Positions 62,455 to 64,000 of a stretch of DNA of 64,000 nt are shown one piece after another. The stretch spans positions 2,542,001 to 2,606,000 of the forward strand of contig NZ_CP014342.1 in NCBI RefSeq assembly GCF_001618685.1, in the 5' to 3' direction. Both the position numbers and the translations under genes were made by a program. The DNA comes from Geobacillus subterraneus. Lineage in GTDB: Bacteria; Bacillota; Bacilli; Bacillales; Anoxybacillaceae. The notes under the pieces are model-generated. The model did not search any database and had not been told where the DNA came from. It saw nothing but the letters and a program-made list of their open reading frames with translations. How positions within the stretch are numbered: the first letter of the stretch is position 1; each line of letters opens with the position of its first letter.

Positions 62455-63318
62455 ATGTCAGTAAAACCGCACGTATTGACCGAACGTGGCATTTTTCGCT
62501 ATGAGCAAGTGACGTATCCGATGGAAGAACGCGGCTTGCAGTTTGGCGATGGCGTCTATGAGGTAGTTCGCCTATACAGCGGAGCGTACGTTTGGCTCCA
62601 AGAGCATCTCGATCGCCTATACCGTTCGGCGGCCGCTATTCGCCTGTCCGTCCCGTTCGCTCCCGAAGAGCTGTCCGAGCGGCTTGAGCAGCTTCGCCGC
62701 ATGAACGACGTGCGTGAAGATGCGATTTTGTATTTGCAAGTGACGCGGGGCAGCTTTCCGCGCAGCCATACGTTCCCGACGGAAAATCGGCCGAATTTGT
62801 ACGCCTACATCCAGCCGATGGCGCGGAAAACAGACGAAATAGCACACGGTGTGCACGCCACGTTAACGAAAGATGTTCGTTGGGAATACTGCTATATTAA
62901 AAGTTTGAACTTGCTGCCAAACGTGCTGGCGAAACAAGAAGCGGCCGAGCGCGGTGCGTTTGAAGCGATTCTCCACCGCGACGGCATCGTGACCGAGGGC
63001 AGTTCATCGAATATTTTTCTTGTCAAAGACGAAACGGTGTACACTCATCCAGCGACGGAGCGGATTTTAAACGGCATCGTCCGCACGAGAGTGAAGCAGT
63101 TTTGTGGAGAGCTTGGCATCCCGTTCATTGAAGAAGCGTTTTCGGTCCACGACCTCGCTAGGGCGGATGAACTGTTTTTGACGAGCACAACCTCGGCTAT
63201 TACTCCGATCGTCCAAGTGGATGACATAACAATCGGCGACGGCCGGCCAGGAGCGGTGACGAAATCCTTGCAAGCCGCCTATCAAAAGGCGACGCAGCCG
63301 GCCGCAAGCAACGCTTGA
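62455..63318 (+). CDS. dat: D-amino-acid aminotransferase
   Basis: A 287-residue fold-type IV PLP enzyme that interconverts D-alanine and 2-oxoglutarate with D-glutamate and pyruvate, supplying D-glutamate and D-alanine for peptidoglycan. GLQFGDGVYEVVRLYSGAYV is the family start, the PLP lysine is Lys149 in YIKSLNLLPNVLAKQEA, and TEGSSSNIFLV and STTSAITPIVQVD bind the cofactor phosphate region. AAAAGGAG precedes the ATG. A bidirectional terminator follows. Confidence 0.93.
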   Translation: MSVKPHVLTERGIFRYEQVTYPMEERGLQFGDGVYEVVRLYSGAYVWLQEHLDRLYRSAAAIRLSVPFAPEELSERLEQLRRMNDVREDAILYLQVTRGSFPRSHTFPTENRPNLYAYIQPMARKTDEIAHGVHATLTKDVRWEYCYIKSLNLLPNVLAKQEAAERGAFEAILHRDGIVTEGSSSNIFLVKDETVYTHPATERILNGIVRTRVKQFCGELGIPFIEEAFSVHDLARADELFLTSTTSAITPIVQVDDITIGDGRPGAVTKSLQAAYQKATQPAASNA

Positions 63319-63337
63319 CCGGCTTCGCCACACAAAA

Positions 63338-63370
63338 GAGGTGTCCCATCATTCTCCTTTGGGACACCTC
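63338..63370. terminator. bidirectional terminator between dat and the ABC ATPase
   Basis: Perfect ten-base arms GAGGTGTCCC and GGGACACCTC around a 13-base loop between the convergent genes. Confidence 0.75.
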
Positions 63371-63377
63371 GCCTTAT

Positions 63378-64000
63378 TTATGAGCTAAGCACAGCGCGGT
63401 CGCTGGCGAACTGGCTGCCGCGGATGCGCTGAAATTCCTCAAGCAGCCGCTCGACCGTCAACTCTTCCTTTTCCTTTCCTTCGGCGGCAAAGATGATTTG
63501 TCCGCCGTCCATCATAATGAGCCGGTTGCCAAGGCGGATCGCCTGCTCCATATTGTGCGTCACCATCAGCGTCGTCAAGTTGTGTTGGGCGACGATTTGT
63601 TTCGTCAGTTCAGTCACAAGCTCGGCCCGCGCCGGATCGAGAGCGGCGGTATGCTCGTCAAGCAAAAGCACATCCGGCTTCGTAAACGTCGCCATCAATA
63701 ACGAGAGCGCTTGCCGCTCTCCACCGGAGAGAAGCCCCACTTTGGCGGTAAGCCGGTTTTCGAGCCCTAAATGGAGCGTTTGCAGCGTTTCCCGGAACCA
63801 TTCGCGCTTTTGCTTTGTCACGCCGAGGCGGAGCGTGCGCCGCTTCGTCCGATTGTAGGCGAGCACTAAGTTTTCTTCAATCGTCATATGCGGTGCGGTG
63901 CCGGCCATCGGATCTTGAAAGACGCGGCCGATGTAGCGGGCGCGTACGTGCTCCTTAAGCGCGGTCACGTTGCGGCCGTTGATCCACACTTCGCCCGTGT
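63378..64000 (-). CDS. ABC transporter ATP-binding protein, start beyond window edge
   Basis: The visible 207 residues read TGEVWINGRNVTALKEHVRA at the edge and continue to the stop; the Walker A part is outside. The signature LLSGGERQALSLLMATF, Walker B VLLLDEHTAALDP and the H-loop MVTHNMEQAIRLG are intact. The form DEHTAALDP is typical of the ATPases grouped as putative tryptophan/tyrosine uptake systems (TrpX-like substrate-binding protein partners), which is a weak assignment. The other subunits would be expected upstream outside the window. Confidence 0.85.
   Translation of the reverse strand, partial: TGEVWINGRNVTALKEHVRARYIGRVFQDPMAGTAPHMTIEENLVLAYNRTKRRTLRLGVTKQKREWFRETLQTLHLGLENRLTAKVGLLSGGERQALSLLMATFTKPDVLLLDEHTAALDPARAELVTELTKQIVAQHNLTTLMVTHNMEQAIRLGNRLIMMDGGQIIFAAEGKEKEELTVERLLEEFQRIRGSQFASDRAVLSS

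Overview
The window looks like the chromosome of a thermophilic Bacillaceae of the genus Geobacillus. Protein by protein it resembles Geobacillus, the 588-residue neopullulanase matches (from memory) the NplT enzyme of G. stearothermophilus, and the right half keeps the gene order around B. subtilis comK-addBA-sbcDC-gerP-yisK-asnO. It carries spore genes (gerP, a Spo0E-like peptide) and comK. I found no rRNA, tRNA or CRISPR array.

Region 1 (1-7.6 kb) is a disturbed stretch. It has a GNAT acetyltransferase cut by the window edge, a nitrilase-family amidohydrolase, an HxlR regulator, a frameshifted ISLre2-type IS, a 5' fragment of an iron-containing alcohol dehydrogenase, a glucose-6-phosphate dehydrogenase gene (zwf) broken by a 218-bp palindromic MITE, and an intact 6-phosphogluconate dehydrogenase.

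Region 2 (7.4-28.8 kb) is a starch and maltodextrin island made of two parallel ABC-importer operons. Cluster A is malE-malF-malG-GH31 alpha-glucosidase followed by a fossil malR C-terminus, with a secreted CGTase-like amylase upstream; it looks more AT-rich and is split by an IS256 and an IS1634 element, both with clean target duplications. Cluster B is malE-malF-malG-membrane-anchored alpha-amylase-malR, divergent from neopullulanase. Near-palindromic GCAAACG-type operators lie at both malE promoters and before neopullulanase, so the one intact MalR probably controls both clusters. The logic is extracellular cleavage of starch (CGTase-like enzyme, anchored amylase), uptake of dextrins by two importers, and intracellular hydrolysis (neopullulanase, GH31 alpha-glucosidase).

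Region 3 (28.8-44.6 kb) holds an AraC regulator, a MATE exporter, asnO-type asparagine synthetase, a DUF2777 protein, a FIST-PAS-GGDEF-EAL cyclic-di-GMP protein with a degenerate GGDEF site, YisL, YisK, a Spo0E-like peptide, a DUF418 membrane protein, an acyl-CoA ligase, and the gerPABCDEF spore-coat operon preceded by two divergent GerPF-like genes with sigma-K-like promoters.

Region 4 (44.6-64 kb) has the recombination block sbcC-sbcD-addA-addB (transcribed addB first), a SipV-type signal peptidase with its TVP38-family partner, comK with a small YhzC-like gene, isocitrate lyase, a Sco copper chaperone, the AzlCD branched-chain amino-acid exporter, D-amino-acid aminotransferase and, at the edge, an ABC-transporter ATPase.

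No obviously new multi-gene system was found. The most unusual items are the MITE-split zwf, the duplicated mal clusters with a malR fossil and shared operators, an 18-bp inverted repeat abutting the stop codon of the AraC gene, and the extra GerPF-like pair.
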